Origin: GM7GCV1 sp965222065
GTDB taxonomy: Bacteria > Pseudomonadota > Gammaproteobacteria > Pseudomonadales > GM7GCV1
DNA length: 64,000 bases
Direction: 5' to 3'
Assembly: GCA_965222065.1 (NCBI GenBank)
Contig: OZ244933.1
Location: forward strand, 1,736,001 to 1,800,000
Part shown: piece by piece, positions 51,254 through 60,977 of the stretch
How the letters are laid out: every line of letters begins with the position of its first letter
Position numbering within the stretch: the first letter of the stretch is position 1
Made by a program: the position numbers and the translations under genes
Notes under the pieces: model-generated
Databases searched by the model: none
Told to the model about the DNA's origin: nothing
The model's input: the letters and a program-made list of their open reading frames with translations, nothing else

Positions 51254-52846
51254 TCAGAGTCGCTGGTACTGATCAAAATAGCCCTGTATAAAATCATCCA
51301 GGGATTGGCTTTCTGACTGCTCGATATTTTTTTGCTTTTTCAGGGACGTCTTGGCAAGCCGGGCAAATTGCTCTTTCGCCTGGGCACTGAGTTCATGCTG
51401 CACATAGCGTTGATGATGTTGTCGGGCCTTGTCCAGTGACCAGTCAATAAAGGACTGATTGCCCTGGCGCAATTCATCAAGGATTTGTGCCGAAGGACAA
51501 AGGTCCGGATTTTCCACTCGCGATTTCATTTGCGCCAATGTCTGTGAGTATTGTTGGTCTCCCTTCAGTTCATCCATGATGCTCGCCACCTCGGAGAGCT
51601 GTGTCAGTAGTTCTTCTGCCCAGGAATTTAGAGGGATTTGCTTGCCGCCCTTGTTAAGTTTGAGTGTCGGGTTGCGTCCCTCGTGAACTACCTTTTTCTG
51701 GTTGGACAAGATCTCATTGTATTCATTGATGTTTGTCTCCGGACTTTCGTCCAGCAGACAGGCAATCAAAAACATTTCCAGGAACTGGATTTGTGTTCGG
51801 TCAATGCCAAGTGGGTCGTAGGGATTGATATCAACGCAGCGAACTTCAATATATTCGACACCACGTTCCTTTAGCGCCCTAAGCTGTGTTTCCCCTGTCC
51901 GGGCAGTTTGCTTGGGTCGAATCGTACTGTAGAACTCGTTTTCAATCTGAAGAACGGCCTTGCTCAGTTGCTGTCGTTGATCACGATCGCCAGTGGTCGG
52001 GATATCCTCGTAAATTGAGTAATTCTCCAAGATGGCGCTTTGCAGGGTTTTGAGGTATGTCTCGATGCTGTTGTAGCAAACATAGAGCTCGTCCTGGGCA
52101 ATACTCTGGTAACCGAGATCGCCCATTCTCAATGAGGTCGCGTAAGGCAGGTAAACATCCTGGCTGCCAAATTTTTCCAGGTCGTGGTCGCGGCCTTCAA
52201 CAAAGCTGGCATGTGTAACCGGTGAGGCCCCCATCAAATACAAAAGCAACCAGAATCGCCGGCGGAAATTGCGTACCAGTTTCAGGTATCCCTGTGTTTT
52301 AAATTCCTGGAGGTTGAGAAGGCTTCCGCTCTGGGTCCGCAAGCAGCTCCAGACAGCGTCGGGCAGGGAAAAATTAAAATGAACCCCGGCGATGGCCTGC
52401 ATTTTTCGGCCATATCTGTGCCCCAGTCCGCGACGATAAATGGTTTTCATCATTCCAACGTTGGATTGGCCGTATTGAGCGATGGGGATGTCCAGGTCTG
52501 AATCAAGGATACAGGGCATGCTGCAGGGCCAGAGCAATTCCTTATTGGCCAGGTTTGCTGCGGCAAACGAATGTGTGTTGGCCAGCTGCTCCAGCAAATC
52601 ATGGATTTTGGGCAACGGATCAGTAATAAATTCCAGCAGGGCTTCCGAGTAGTCGGTAGTTATCATGGGGTGAGTCAGCGGTGATCCCAGTGCAGCAGGG
52701 TGCGGGCTGTGGGCAATTTTCCCCTGAGGTGTGACACGGAGTGTTTCCCTTTCCACGCCGCGCAAATTACAGCACAACAGATCGCGATGACGTTTTTCCT
52801 GGAACAGCTGGATGTGTTCGTTAAAAGTAGTGCTGTTATAACTCAT
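51254..52846 (-). CDS. gshA: Glutamate-cysteine ligase (gamma-proteobacterial type)
   Basis: ATP-dependent first step of glutathione synthesis; partner of gshB at 13742. I use ATG 52846 (MSYNSTTFNEHIQLF), giving 530 residues; the frame is open to 52906. GshA motifs include RGVERETLRVTPQGKIA, ITTDYSEALLEFITDP, LWPCSMP, GVHFNFSLPD, RNFRRRFWLLLYLMGASPVTHASF, YIEVRCVDINPYDPLGI, and LDESPE. The gene is divergent from sucA across 331 bases and leads acpH, dsbB and the helicase. Confidence 0.96.
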   Translation of the reverse strand: MSYNSTTFNEHIQLFQEKRHRDLLCCNLRGVERETLRVTPQGKIAHSPHPAALGSPLTHPMITTDYSEALLEFITDPLPKIHDLLEQLANTHSFAAANLANKELLWPCSMPCILDSDLDIPIAQYGQSNVGMMKTIYRRGLGHRYGRKMQAIAGVHFNFSLPDAVWSCLRTQSGSLLNLQEFKTQGYLKLVRNFRRRFWLLLYLMGASPVTHASFVEGRDHDLEKFGSQDVYLPYATSLRMGDLGYQSIAQDELYVCYNSIETYLKTLQSAILENYSIYEDIPTTGDRDQRQQLSKAVLQIENEFYSTIRPKQTARTGETQLRALKERGVEYIEVRCVDINPYDPLGIDRTQIQFLEMFLIACLLDESPETNINEYNEILSNQKKVVHEGRNPTLKLNKGGKQIPLNSWAEELLTQLSEVASIMDELKGDQQYSQTLAQMKSRVENPDLCPSAQILDELRQGNQSFIDWSLDKARQHHQRYVQHELSAQAKEQFARLAKTSLKKQKNIEQSESQSLDDFIQGYFDQYQRL

Positions 52847-53036
52847 CTGATTCCCGAAAAAAGAAGTTGGCCTGATTCCGGAAGGAACCAGAATGGTGTG
52901 CCGCATTTTACCCTTTAGGCTGCCCGGAAGGAGGGTGAAGTATATCTGGAAATAAATTAAAAGGTTTTCATGGAAAGCCCGGCGGCCAAAACCCTTACCT
53001 CAGGGGAAATATGTAGTAGAATCAGTGGCTCGCTGT

Positions 53037-53055
53037 CGGGGCAACGGTTGCCCCG
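53037..53055 (+). other. GC hairpin in the sucA leader
   Basis: CGGGGCAA / TTGCCCCG with a 3-base CGG loop, followed a few bases later by GATTTTTC, about 120 bases before the sucA start. The upstream neighbour gshA is transcribed away from it, so it is not ending an upstream gene; it could be an attenuator-like leader structure. The rest of the 52847-53177 gap shows only AT-rich promoter-like sequence. Confidence 0.45.
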
Positions 53056-53177
53056 GGTTGATTTTTCAGGATATGAAAATCATTCGAGTATTCGACCCGA
53101 TCCATTGATACCCCTTTTCAACATTCAGCGCGTGCTATTTCAATTTACTTCAAACGCATCGAGGCTATACACCAATC

Positions 53178-56000
53178 ATGATGAAGGCATTGTGGGGCAC
53201 TTCATTTCTGGGTGGCGGTAACGCTGCCTATCTCGAAGAGCAGTATGAAAACTGGCTGCGTGACCCCAATTCGGTTACGCAAAATCTGCGCGACTATTTT
53301 GAGCAGTTGCCCACGACCAATGGCATTGCACAGGATATTCCGCACAGTGACATCCGTGAGCAGTTCGAAAAAATTACCCGGTCACGAGCTGTCGGTCGCG
53401 GTGGACCAGCCGTGGATGCCAGTCTGGCGCATGAGCGTAAACAGGTTGGTGTTAACCAGCTGATTAATGCGTATCGGATTCGTGGTCACCAATGGGCCAA
53501 ACTCAACCCTTTAACCGATGAGAAAGACGTACGACCCCTGGTTCGGGAACTTGAGCTGGGCTCACACGGGCTGACCGAGGCGGATTTTGACACAGTATTT
53601 AATACCGGGTCTTTGCATGCACCCGAGCAGATGACCCTGCGGGATATTCGTGCCCAATTGGAGCGAACCTATTGTGGCTCTATTGGTATCGAATACATGC
53701 ATATGCTCAATACCACCCAGAAGGAGTGGTTGCAGCAGCGTTTTGAGAGCGCCCAGGGCAAGCCCCAGTATGACTATTCAACCCGCCGCTGGTTAATGGA
53801 ACGTCTAACGGCTGCCGAGGGAATCGAAAAGTATCTCCATACCAAGTATGTGGGACAAAAACGTTTTTCACTGGAAGGCGGCGAAAGCCTGATCCCCATG
53901 ATGTCGGAAATGGTTCGTCGTGCTGGCAAGCAAGGGATTAAAGAGCTGGGCGTCGGTATGGCACACCGCGGTCGCCTGAACGCACTGGTCAATATCCTGG
54001 GTAAAAAGCCGGCTGAGCTGTTCTCTGAATTTGAGGGCAAGCATGTAGATGAGCTGGACAGCGGCGATGTGAAATACCACCAGGGCTTTTCCTCCGATAT
54101 CCAGACGGAAGGCGGTGAGTTGCACCTGACCATGGCCTTTAACCCCTCGCACCTGGAAATTGTCAGCCCGGTAATTGAGGGCTCTGTCCGTTCGCGCCAG
54201 GATCGACGCAAGCAATTTGGCAATGAAGTATTGCCTATTATTGTTCACGGTGACGCCGCCTTTGCCGGTCAGGGTGTGGTCATGGAAACCTTTAACATGG
54301 CTTACGTCCGCGGTTTTACGACGCACGGAACCATACATATTATCGTGAACAACCAGGTCGGATTTACCACCAGTCATCCGGAAGACTCCCGCTCAACGGT
54401 CTACTGCACTGATGTGGCCAAAATGATCAATTCGCCTATCCTGCATGTGAATGGCGATGATCCCGAGGCGGTTCTTTTTGCGGCACAGCTGGCATTTGAT
54501 TATCGAATGCAGTTTAAACAGGACGTCATTATTGACCTTACTTGCTACCGTCGACTTGGACACAATGAGGCCGATGAGCCTTCGGCCACCCAGCCGATGA
54601 TGTATCGCAAAATCAAGTCGTTACCAACCACAAGAAAACTATACGGCGATAGCCTGGTTCGTTCCGGTGTTCTGGCCGAAGATGAGCCGGAAACCATGGT
54701 CAAGGAATTCAGGGCTCATCTGGACGCGGGCGATTGCGTCGCTCCAGGCGTTCTTCCCGGTCCGGTCCACAAAAACAAATACAGCATTGACTGGAGTAAA
54801 CACCGGAATCGCTACTGGCGTGATCCATGGAAATCAGAGGTTCCACTGGAACGGCTCCAATCGCTCGCTAACAAACTCACTACCCTGCCTGATGGGTTTG
54901 AGTTGCATGCCCGGGTACGGAAAATTGTCGAGGATCGCCGGAAGATGACCGCCGGTGGACTTCCACTGGATTGGGGTTACGCTGAAAATCTTGCCTATGC
55001 CAGTTTGCTGGATCAGGGCTTTGCCGTTCGAATTACCGGCCAGGATGTGGGCCGGGGAACCTTCTTCCATCGGCATGCGGTGCTGCACAACCAGCACAGT
55101 GGCGAAAGCTATACGCCACTGGAAAATCTTGCCGAAGGACAGCCCGACTTCAGGATCTATGACTCTGTCCTTTCCGAAGAGGCGGTGCTGGCATTTGAGT
55201 ATGGTTACTCCACCACAGACCCCAACACACTGGTGATCTGGGAAGCCCAGTTCGGTGATTTTGCCAACGGCGCCCAGGTAGTGATTGACCAGTTTATTAC
55301 GTCCGGTGAAGCCAAGTGGGGGCGCCTCTGTGGACTGGTGATGCTGTTGCCCCATGGCTATGAAGGTCAGGGTGCAGAACACTCCTCGGCGCGACTGGAA
55401 CGTTTCATGCAGCTCTGTGCCCGCGATAACATGCAAGTGGTTGTTCCCAGCACTCCTGCCCAGTGTTACCACATGTTGCGTCGACAAATGCTGCGTGACC
55501 TGCGTCAGCCCCTGATTGTCATGTCGCCCAAAAGCCTGCTGCGACACAAGCTGGCCACGTCGACCCTGGAAGACCTTTCCGAGGGAACCTTCCAGCCCAT
55601 CCTGGATGAATACGACCCCATTGATCCCAAGAAGGTGAAGCGACTCGTATTCTGTAGTGGCAAGGTTTACTACGATCTTCTGGAAAAAAGGCGAGATGAG
55701 AAAATCGAGGATATTGCTATTGTAAGACTCGAACAGCTGTATCCTTTCCCGTACGATGAAATGCACGCGATCATGGATAAGTACAAGGGTACAAAAGACA
55801 TTGTCTGGTGTCAGGAAGAACCGCGTAATCAGGGTGCCTGGTTTGCCAGCCGTCACCGTATTGAGCGCTGTTTGAAAAAAACCATGACGTTGAGTTATGC
55901 AGGGCGTGAGCCCTCAGCAGCCCCGGCAGTGGGTTATGCCAGCTTGCATGCCAAAGAGCAGGCCCTGCTGGTGGAACAGGCGCTTGGTCTGGCGGAATAG
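53178..56000 (+). CDS. sucA: 2-oxoglutarate dehydrogenase E1 component
   Basis: Thiamine diphosphate-dependent decarboxylase of the TCA cycle; 940 residues, normal. The N-terminus (LWGTSFLGGGNAAYLEEQYENWL) is the E1o lead. Then come LGVGMAHRGRLN, HQGFSSD, the ThDP motif around GDAAFAGQGVVMET...NNQVGFTTSHP, CYRRLGHNEADEP, GQDVGRGTFFHRHAV, and ASRHRIERCLKK near the end. First of sucA-sucB-lpd. In many relatives sdhCDAB lies directly upstream; here the upstream gene is gshA in the opposite direction, and an sdhCD pair is found alone at 62 kb. Confidence 0.97.
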   Translation: MMKALWGTSFLGGGNAAYLEEQYENWLRDPNSVTQNLRDYFEQLPTTNGIAQDIPHSDIREQFEKITRSRAVGRGGPAVDASLAHERKQVGVNQLINAYRIRGHQWAKLNPLTDEKDVRPLVRELELGSHGLTEADFDTVFNTGSLHAPEQMTLRDIRAQLERTYCGSIGIEYMHMLNTTQKEWLQQRFESAQGKPQYDYSTRRWLMERLTAAEGIEKYLHTKYVGQKRFSLEGGESLIPMMSEMVRRAGKQGIKELGVGMAHRGRLNALVNILGKKPAELFSEFEGKHVDELDSGDVKYHQGFSSDIQTEGGELHLTMAFNPSHLEIVSPVIEGSVRSRQDRRKQFGNEVLPIIVHGDAAFAGQGVVMETFNMAYVRGFTTHGTIHIIVNNQVGFTTSHPEDSRSTVYCTDVAKMINSPILHVNGDDPEAVLFAAQLAFDYRMQFKQDVIIDLTCYRRLGHNEADEPSATQPMMYRKIKSLPTTRKLYGDSLVRSGVLAEDEPETMVKEFRAHLDAGDCVAPGVLPGPVHKNKYSIDWSKHRNRYWRDPWKSEVPLERLQSLANKLTTLPDGFELHARVRKIVEDRRKMTAGGLPLDWGYAENLAYASLLDQGFAVRITGQDVGRGTFFHRHAVLHNQHSGESYTPLENLAEGQPDFRIYDSVLSEEAVLAFEYGYSTTDPNTLVIWEAQFGDFANGAQVVIDQFITSGEAKWGRLCGLVMLLPHGYEGQGAEHSSARLERFMQLCARDNMQVVVPSTPAQCYHMLRRQMLRDLRQPLIVMSPKSLLRHKLATSTLEDLSEGTFQPILDEYDPIDPKKVKRLVFCSGKVYYDLLEKRRDEKIEDIAIVRLEQLYPFPYDEMHAIMDKYKGTKDIVWCQEEPRNQGAWFASRHRIERCLKKTMTLSYAGREPSAAPAVGYASLHAKEQALLVEQALGLAE

Positions 56001-56079
56001 CGCAGAGCGCGATTGCCAAAGAAATTAACTGAACATTCGCCCGGGCTGAATCGGGCAAATAGTAAGAGCACAGTAAAAA

Positions 56080-57357
56080 ATGAGTATTGAAATTAAAGTT
56101 CCCGCATTACCCGAATCTGTCGCAGATGCCACGGTGGTGACCTGGCACAAGAAAACTGGCGACGCCGTCGTTCGCGATGAGCTGCTGGTTGAAATTGAGA
56201 CAGATAAGGTCGTTCTGGAAGTCCCTGCACCCGCAGATGGCGTGCTGGGTGAGGTACTGGCTGATGAGGGTGCCGTTGTCACCGCAGCAGATATCCTTGG
56301 AACCATTTCTGAAGGTGAAGCCGCTTCCGGTTCAGCGCCAGCGAAAGATGACAAGGCGGATAAGGCGGATAAGGAAGAAAAAACCGGTTCTGAAACATCG
56401 GAAAAAACAGAGTCTGCCCAGGCTGAAGAAGAAAGTCAGTCAGAGCCCCAAACCAGTCCGGCGGTTAGGAAATTACTCGCCGAGAATGATCTGGACGCGC
56501 GCCAGATTTCCGGTACAGGCAAGAATGGCCGGATTCTTAAGGAGGATGTGCTGGCTTACCTGGAGTCTTCCAAAGACAAACCTGGTACGGAAGAGAAAAA
56601 GCCAGCCGAGCCCGCCCCGGCGGAGCCCACACCTGCTGTTGAGGTTGCCGATGGAGAGCGGCCTGAGAAACGCGTGCCCATGACTCGCATTCGTGCGCGA
56701 ATTTCACAACGTCTGCTGGAAGCGACCCAGACCACGGCCATGTTGACCACGTTCAATGAAGTGAACATGAAGCCCTTTATTGATTTCCGTAACCAGTACA
56801 AGGACAGCTTCCTGAAGCAGCATGGCATCAAGCTTGGCTTTATGTCGATCTTTGTCAAGGCGGCAGCTGAAGCCCTTCGACGTTTCCCCGATATCAATGC
56901 TTCCATTGATGGTAACGATATCGTTTACCACGGTTTCTGCGATATTGGCGTGGCCGTTTCTACGGACGACGGGCTGGTGGTTCCCATTCTTCGGGATGCC
57001 GAACATATGTCCATTGCGGATATCGAAAAAAATGTTTCCGACTACGCGGAAAAGGCACGTTCCAAGAAATTGTCGCTTGAGGAAATGACCGGTGGCACCT
57101 TCACTATCACCAACGGTGGTGTATTTGGCTCAATGATGTCTACGCCCATTTTGAACCCTCCACAAAGTGCCATTTTGGGCATGCACGCAACCCAGGAGAG
57201 AGCGGTTGTTATTGATGGGGAAATTGTTATTCGCCCGATGATGTACATTGCCCTCTCCTACGATCATCGCATTGTCGATGGTAAAGGCGCAGTGAGTTTC
57301 CTCAAGACAATCAAGGAGTTTGTCGAAGATCCCGCTCGAATGCTGTTTGACGTTTAG
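56080..57357 (+). CDS. sucB: Dihydrolipoyllysine succinyltransferase (E2)
   Basis: Core of the 2-oxoglutarate dehydrogenase complex. The 425-residue protein has one lipoyl domain (lipoylated Lys in VEIETDKVVLEV), a charged flexible linker of Lys/Glu/Asp repeats (about 90-130), a peripheral-subunit-binding domain (AVRKLLAENDLDARQISGTGKNGRI), a Pro/Ala linker, and the catalytic domain with LSYDHRIVDGKGAV (active His). It lies 79 bases after sucA and 23 bases before lpd. Confidence 0.97.
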   Translation: MSIEIKVPALPESVADATVVTWHKKTGDAVVRDELLVEIETDKVVLEVPAPADGVLGEVLADEGAVVTAADILGTISEGEAASGSAPAKDDKADKADKEEKTGSETSEKTESAQAEEESQSEPQTSPAVRKLLAENDLDARQISGTGKNGRILKEDVLAYLESSKDKPGTEEKKPAEPAPAEPTPAVEVADGERPEKRVPMTRIRARISQRLLEATQTTAMLTTFNEVNMKPFIDFRNQYKDSFLKQHGIKLGFMSIFVKAAAEALRRFPDINASIDGNDIVYHGFCDIGVAVSTDDGLVVPILRDAEHMSIADIEKNVSDYAEKARSKKLSLEEMTGGTFTITNGGVFGSMMSTPILNPPQSAILGMHATQERAVVIDGEIVIRPMMYIALSYDHRIVDGKGAVSFLKTIKEFVEDPARMLFDV

Positions 57358-57380
57358 TCGAAAAAGATTGAGGAAAATTT

Positions 57381-58823
57381 ATGGCTGACTTTGATGTAAT
57401 TATTATTGGTGCGGGTCCTGCTGGTTACGTCGCGGCCATTCGCTGTGCACAACTGGGGATGAAAACAGCAGTTGTTGAAGAGTGGATAGGCAAAGACGGT
57501 GAACCGGCACTGGGCGGTACCTGCCTAAATGTTGGCTGTATTCCTTCCAAGGCTTTACTGGAAAGCTCCGAAATCTATGAGACCCTGGCGGAGCACGGCA
57601 CTCAGCATGGCATCAAGCACAAAGGGCTTGAGCCCGATGTGCCGCAAATGATCAAGCGCAAGGATCAGGTTGTCGCCGAGCTGACAGGTGGTATTGCGCA
57701 ACTGTTTAAAGCCAATGGAATTCAATGGATCCAGGGCCGCGGTTGCCTCAAGCCGGAACGTGTGGTCACAGTGACCGATTTTGAGGGAAAACAGAAGGAT
57801 TACTCGGCAACCAATGTCATATTGGCGACAGGTTCCCGTCCCATTGAGCTGGAAGCCGCACCGCTTAAAGATGATGTAATCGTCGATTCAAGTGGTGCCC
57901 TGGATTGGGAGTCCGTTCCCAAATCGGTTTGCGTTATCGGGGCTGGCGTTATCGGCCTGGAGCTTGGTTCTGTCTGGCGCCGTCTCGGCTCCAAGGTAAC
58001 TATTCTTGAAGCCATGGACTCATTCCTGCCTGCGGCCGATGCCCAGATTGCCAAAGAAGGGTTGCGTCAGTTCAAGAAACAGGGGCTCGACATCAAGCTG
58101 GGTGCCCGAATGACCGCGACCAAAGTGACCAAGACCGGCGTGACGATCAATTATCGTGATAGCGAAGGCGAGCACAGTATGAAAGTGGAGCGACTGATTG
58201 TGGCCGTGGGACGTCGTCCCAATTCGAACGGTCTGGCTGCCCCGGAAACTGAGCTGCTGCTTGACGAGCGTGACTTTGTTCATGTCAATGATGAATGCGA
58301 AACTATGGTGCCGGGTGTTTATGCCATAGGTGATCTGGTACGTGGCCCCATGTTGGCCCACAAGGGATCAGAGGAAGGCGTCGCAGTGGCCGAACTGATT
58401 GCCGGACAATCTTTTGGTATGGACTACGACTGCATTCCCAACGTCATCTATACCCACCCGGAAATATCCTGGGTCGGGAAAACGGAGGAAGACGTCAAGT
58501 CTGAAGCTATTGATTACAGTGTTGGGGTTTTCCCTTTTGCGGCCAGTGGGCGCGCCAAGGCCATGGACGATGCCATTGGCATGATTAAAGTCATCACCGA
58601 TGCCAAAACAGATAAAATACTGGGAGTACACATCATTGGGCCGAACAGCTCGGAAATTGTCGGTCAGGGTGTTATGGCGATGGAGTTCGATGGCACCAGT
58701 GAAGATATTGCCCGTATGATTTTTGCGCACCCGACATTATCTGAAGCGTTACACGAAGCGGCTTTGGGTGCAGATGGTCGGGCAATTCATATTGCCAACA
58801 AGGCCAGGAAAGCCAAGAAATAA
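57381..58823 (+). CDS. lpdA: Dihydrolipoyl dehydrogenase (E3)
   Basis: FAD enzyme that reoxidises the lipoyl arm; 480 residues. The FAD fold is VIIIGAGPAGYVAAIRCAQLG, the redox-active pair is GGTCLNVGCIPSKALL, the NAD fold is VIGAGVIGLELGSVWRRLG, a second FAD contact is VYAIGDLVRGPMLAHK, and the C-terminal catalytic base is AHPTLSEALHEAAL. It completes the complex with sucA and sucB and is followed by a strong palindromic terminator. sucC/sucD do not follow. Confidence 0.97.
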   Translation: MADFDVIIIGAGPAGYVAAIRCAQLGMKTAVVEEWIGKDGEPALGGTCLNVGCIPSKALLESSEIYETLAEHGTQHGIKHKGLEPDVPQMIKRKDQVVAELTGGIAQLFKANGIQWIQGRGCLKPERVVTVTDFEGKQKDYSATNVILATGSRPIELEAAPLKDDVIVDSSGALDWESVPKSVCVIGAGVIGLELGSVWRRLGSKVTILEAMDSFLPAADAQIAKEGLRQFKKQGLDIKLGARMTATKVTKTGVTINYRDSEGEHSMKVERLIVAVGRRPNSNGLAAPETELLLDERDFVHVNDECETMVPGVYAIGDLVRGPMLAHKGSEEGVAVAELIAGQSFGMDYDCIPNVIYTHPEISWVGKTEEDVKSEAIDYSVGVFPFAASGRAKAMDDAIGMIKVITDAKTDKILGVHIIGPNSSEIVGQGVMAMEFDGTSEDIARMIFAHPTLSEALHEAALGADGRAIHIANKARKAKK

Positions 58824-58844
58824 CCCTGATTATTTCTCTCTTAA

Positions 58845-58878
58845 AACAATAAAGGCCTCAATTGAGGCCTTTATTGTT
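58845..58878. terminator. Perfect 34-base palindromic terminator after lpd
   Basis: Two exact 17-base arms (left arm AACAATAAAGGCCTCAA) with no spacer. As RNA it forms a GC core flanked by A/U-rich ends. It is followed by AT-rich sequence and can act in both directions. Beyond it, to 59104, I see only a possible alr promoter region. Confidence 0.8.
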
Positions 58879-59104
58879 AATAAGTGTGCAATGTTAACCC
58901 GGCATCACTCTTTACTGGCTAGACCGCCTGACTGCCGGAGCGGGTTTAGGGGCGTGACTTATTTATCTTCTTATTGGGGAAGAAAATCCAGAAGGTAAGA
59001 GCATTTCTGACAAGCTAAGCATATGGATGATGCCAAATGCGATTGGATAGACTCCCCCGCATTGGGTTATTCTCTCGCCTGCCAACAAGAACAAGAAATA
59101 CAGC

Positions 59105-60181
59105 ATGTCGCGCCCTGCAAAAATTCATATTGATTTGAATGCCCTGCAAAAGAACCAGGCAGTGGCCAGGCGTTATGCGCCAAATTCCAGAATGCTCTGC
59201 TGTGTAAAAGCCGATGCTTACGGGCATGGCCTTGTCGAGTCAGCGCTTGTGTTGGCAAAAAAGGCCGATGCCCTGGCAGTGGCATCGCTGGAGGAGGCCA
59301 AACAGCTACGCGAGGCAGGTCTTGAATTACCATTGCTTCTTTTGGAAGGCATATTCGACCGGGATGAGCTGCAGGACGTTGAGAAACACTGCCTTTGGCA
59401 GGTGGTTCATAACGAGCGACAAGTGCAGTGGTTATGTGAAAAAGAAGTGGTTTCTTCCCAACAGTTATGGGTAAAAGTGGATACCGGAATGCATCGGCTG
59501 GGGTTTGCACCGACAAAGGCGTTGGAAGTCAGCCAGGCACTCCATGATAGTGGCTGGCCTGTCCCGGTGCTAATGACTCACTTTGCCAGTGCCGAGGAGC
59601 CGGAAAGTGAATTCACCCGGCAGCAGATCCGTGTTTTTGACGAAGTGGCAGGATCCATGTCTGTGGAACAAAGTCTGGCCAATTCTGCGGCAGTTATCGG
59701 TTGGCCTGAAACCCACAGGGACTGGGTTCGTCCGGGGTTTATGCTCTATGGCCTAACGCCATATGAACAGGACCACACCAGTAGCAATGAGCTGGAGCCG
59801 GTGATGACGTTTGAGTCCGAAGTCATCGCCGTCAAGGAAATCGGGGCAGGTGAAAGTGTCGGCTATAACCGGTACTGGGTAGCGGATCGCCCAAGCCGGA
59901 TTGCCATTGTTGCGGCAGGCTATGGTGATGGTTATCCACGCAATGTGAAAAATGGTACACCCGTTTTGGTTTCCGGGCAGCGGGCCGGCGTTGTGGGCCG
60001 AGTCTCCATGGATTTGTTATCGCTGGATGTCACCGGCTTATCCAATGTGGAAATTGGCTCCAAAGTAGAGCTTTGGGGAAAAAACCTAAGTGCCAATGAG
60101 GTCGCCCGCTTTTCCGGGTACAGTGCTTACGAGCTGCTGACAAGGATGCCAATTCGTGTGGAGCGGATATACCAACGCTAA
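59105..60181 (+). CDS. alr: Alanine racemase
   Basis: PLP enzyme producing D-alanine for peptidoglycan; 358 residues. The PLP lysine lies in CCVKADAYGHGL, with WVKVDTGMHRLGF, LANSAAVIGWPE, RPGFMLYGL, the catalytic Tyr region VGYNRYW, AAGYGDGYPR, and GRVSMDLLSLDVT. It stands alone between the lpd terminator and the sulfate-activation genes. The 149 bases after it (60182-60330) hold no gene that I can see; the cysC promoter should be there. Confidence 0.95.
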   Translation: MSRPAKIHIDLNALQKNQAVARRYAPNSRMLCCVKADAYGHGLVESALVLAKKADALAVASLEEAKQLREAGLELPLLLLEGIFDRDELQDVEKHCLWQVVHNERQVQWLCEKEVVSSQQLWVKVDTGMHRLGFAPTKALEVSQALHDSGWPVPVLMTHFASAEEPESEFTRQQIRVFDEVAGSMSVEQSLANSAAVIGWPETHRDWVRPGFMLYGLTPYEQDHTSSNELEPVMTFESEVIAVKEIGAGESVGYNRYWVADRPSRIAIVAAGYGDGYPRNVKNGTPVLVSGQRAGVVGRVSMDLLSLDVTGLSNVEIGSKVELWGKNLSANEVARFSGYSAYELLTRMPIRVERIYQR

Positions 60182-60330
60182 TTTCTAACTAGCTGAATAT
60201 CAAGGTATTTTTAGCAGACTGAATTGTGTTTGCGGCCCGTATTTGCTAGGGTTCGCTTCCCCGATTTACCAACGCGAATTTGCTCCGGATTCGTTTCCAG
60301 ATTATTACTTATTTTGTTAGGGCAAAACTA

Positions 60331-60948
60331 ATGACAGAACAAAAAGCCACCAACGTACACTGGCATCATGGCGCAGTTGAGCGTCAGCACAGGCAGCAAC
60401 TCCTGGGTCAAAAAGGAGTCACTCTTTGGTTTACCGGCCTTTCAGGTAGCGGAAAGAGTACGGTTGCGGTCGCTTTGGAACAGGCTCTCTTCGACAAAAA
60501 ACATCTTTGCTATCGACTTGATGGCGACAATATCCGCATGGGAATTAACAAAAACCTGGGTTTTTCAGCCGAGGATCGTGCCGAAAATATTCGCCGGATC
60601 GGTGAAATTGCCAAGTTGTTCTGTGATACAGGTGTTATTGCACTAAGCAGCTTTGTCAGCCCTTACCGCGAAGACCGCGATATTGTACGCAAGCTTCACG
60701 AAGAGTCCGGTATCCCTTTCGTTGAAATCTTTATGAAAACGTCTTTGGAAGAAGCGGAAAAACGCGATCCAAAAGGGCTGTACAAGAAGGCGCGTGCAGG
60801 CGAGATAAAGAACTTTACCGGTATTGACGACCCCTATGAAGAGCCACTCAATCCGGAAATCGTCCTGGATACGGAAGCGCTCAGTCTGGAGCAGGAAGTT
60901 GAACTGCTCATTAAATATCTCGAAGATCAGGGCATTCTAAGCCCCTGA
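60331..60948 (+). CDS. cysC: Adenylylsulfate (APS) kinase
   Basis: Phosphorylates APS to PAPS in sulfate assimilation or sulfation. ATG 60331 (MTEQKATNVHWHHGAVER) gives 205 residues with the usual CysC start; the frame is open to 60280. P-loop GLSGSGKSTVA, then RLDGDNIRMGINKNLGFSAEDRAENIRRIGE, SFVSPYREDRD, and KNFTGIDDPYEEP, all diagnostic. Followed 29 bases later by sat. In many gammaproteobacteria the kinase is fused to or placed with CysDN; here it pairs with the one-subunit ATP sulfurylase. Confidence 0.95.
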   Translation: MTEQKATNVHWHHGAVERQHRQQLLGQKGVTLWFTGLSGSGKSTVAVALEQALFDKKHLCYRLDGDNIRMGINKNLGFSAEDRAENIRRIGEIAKLFCDTGVIALSSFVSPYREDRDIVRKLHEESGIPFVEIFMKTSLEEAEKRDPKGLYKKARAGEIKNFTGIDDPYEEPLNPEIVLDTEALSLEQEVELLIKYLEDQGILSP

Positions 60949-60977
60949 TCATTTATCTAAATGGAGACCCATTTCCC

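Noticed and set aside
54834..55856. 340-codon open frame on the minus strand inside sucA
   Set aside because: Antisense to a highly conserved region of sucA; its composition mirrors the sucA codons.
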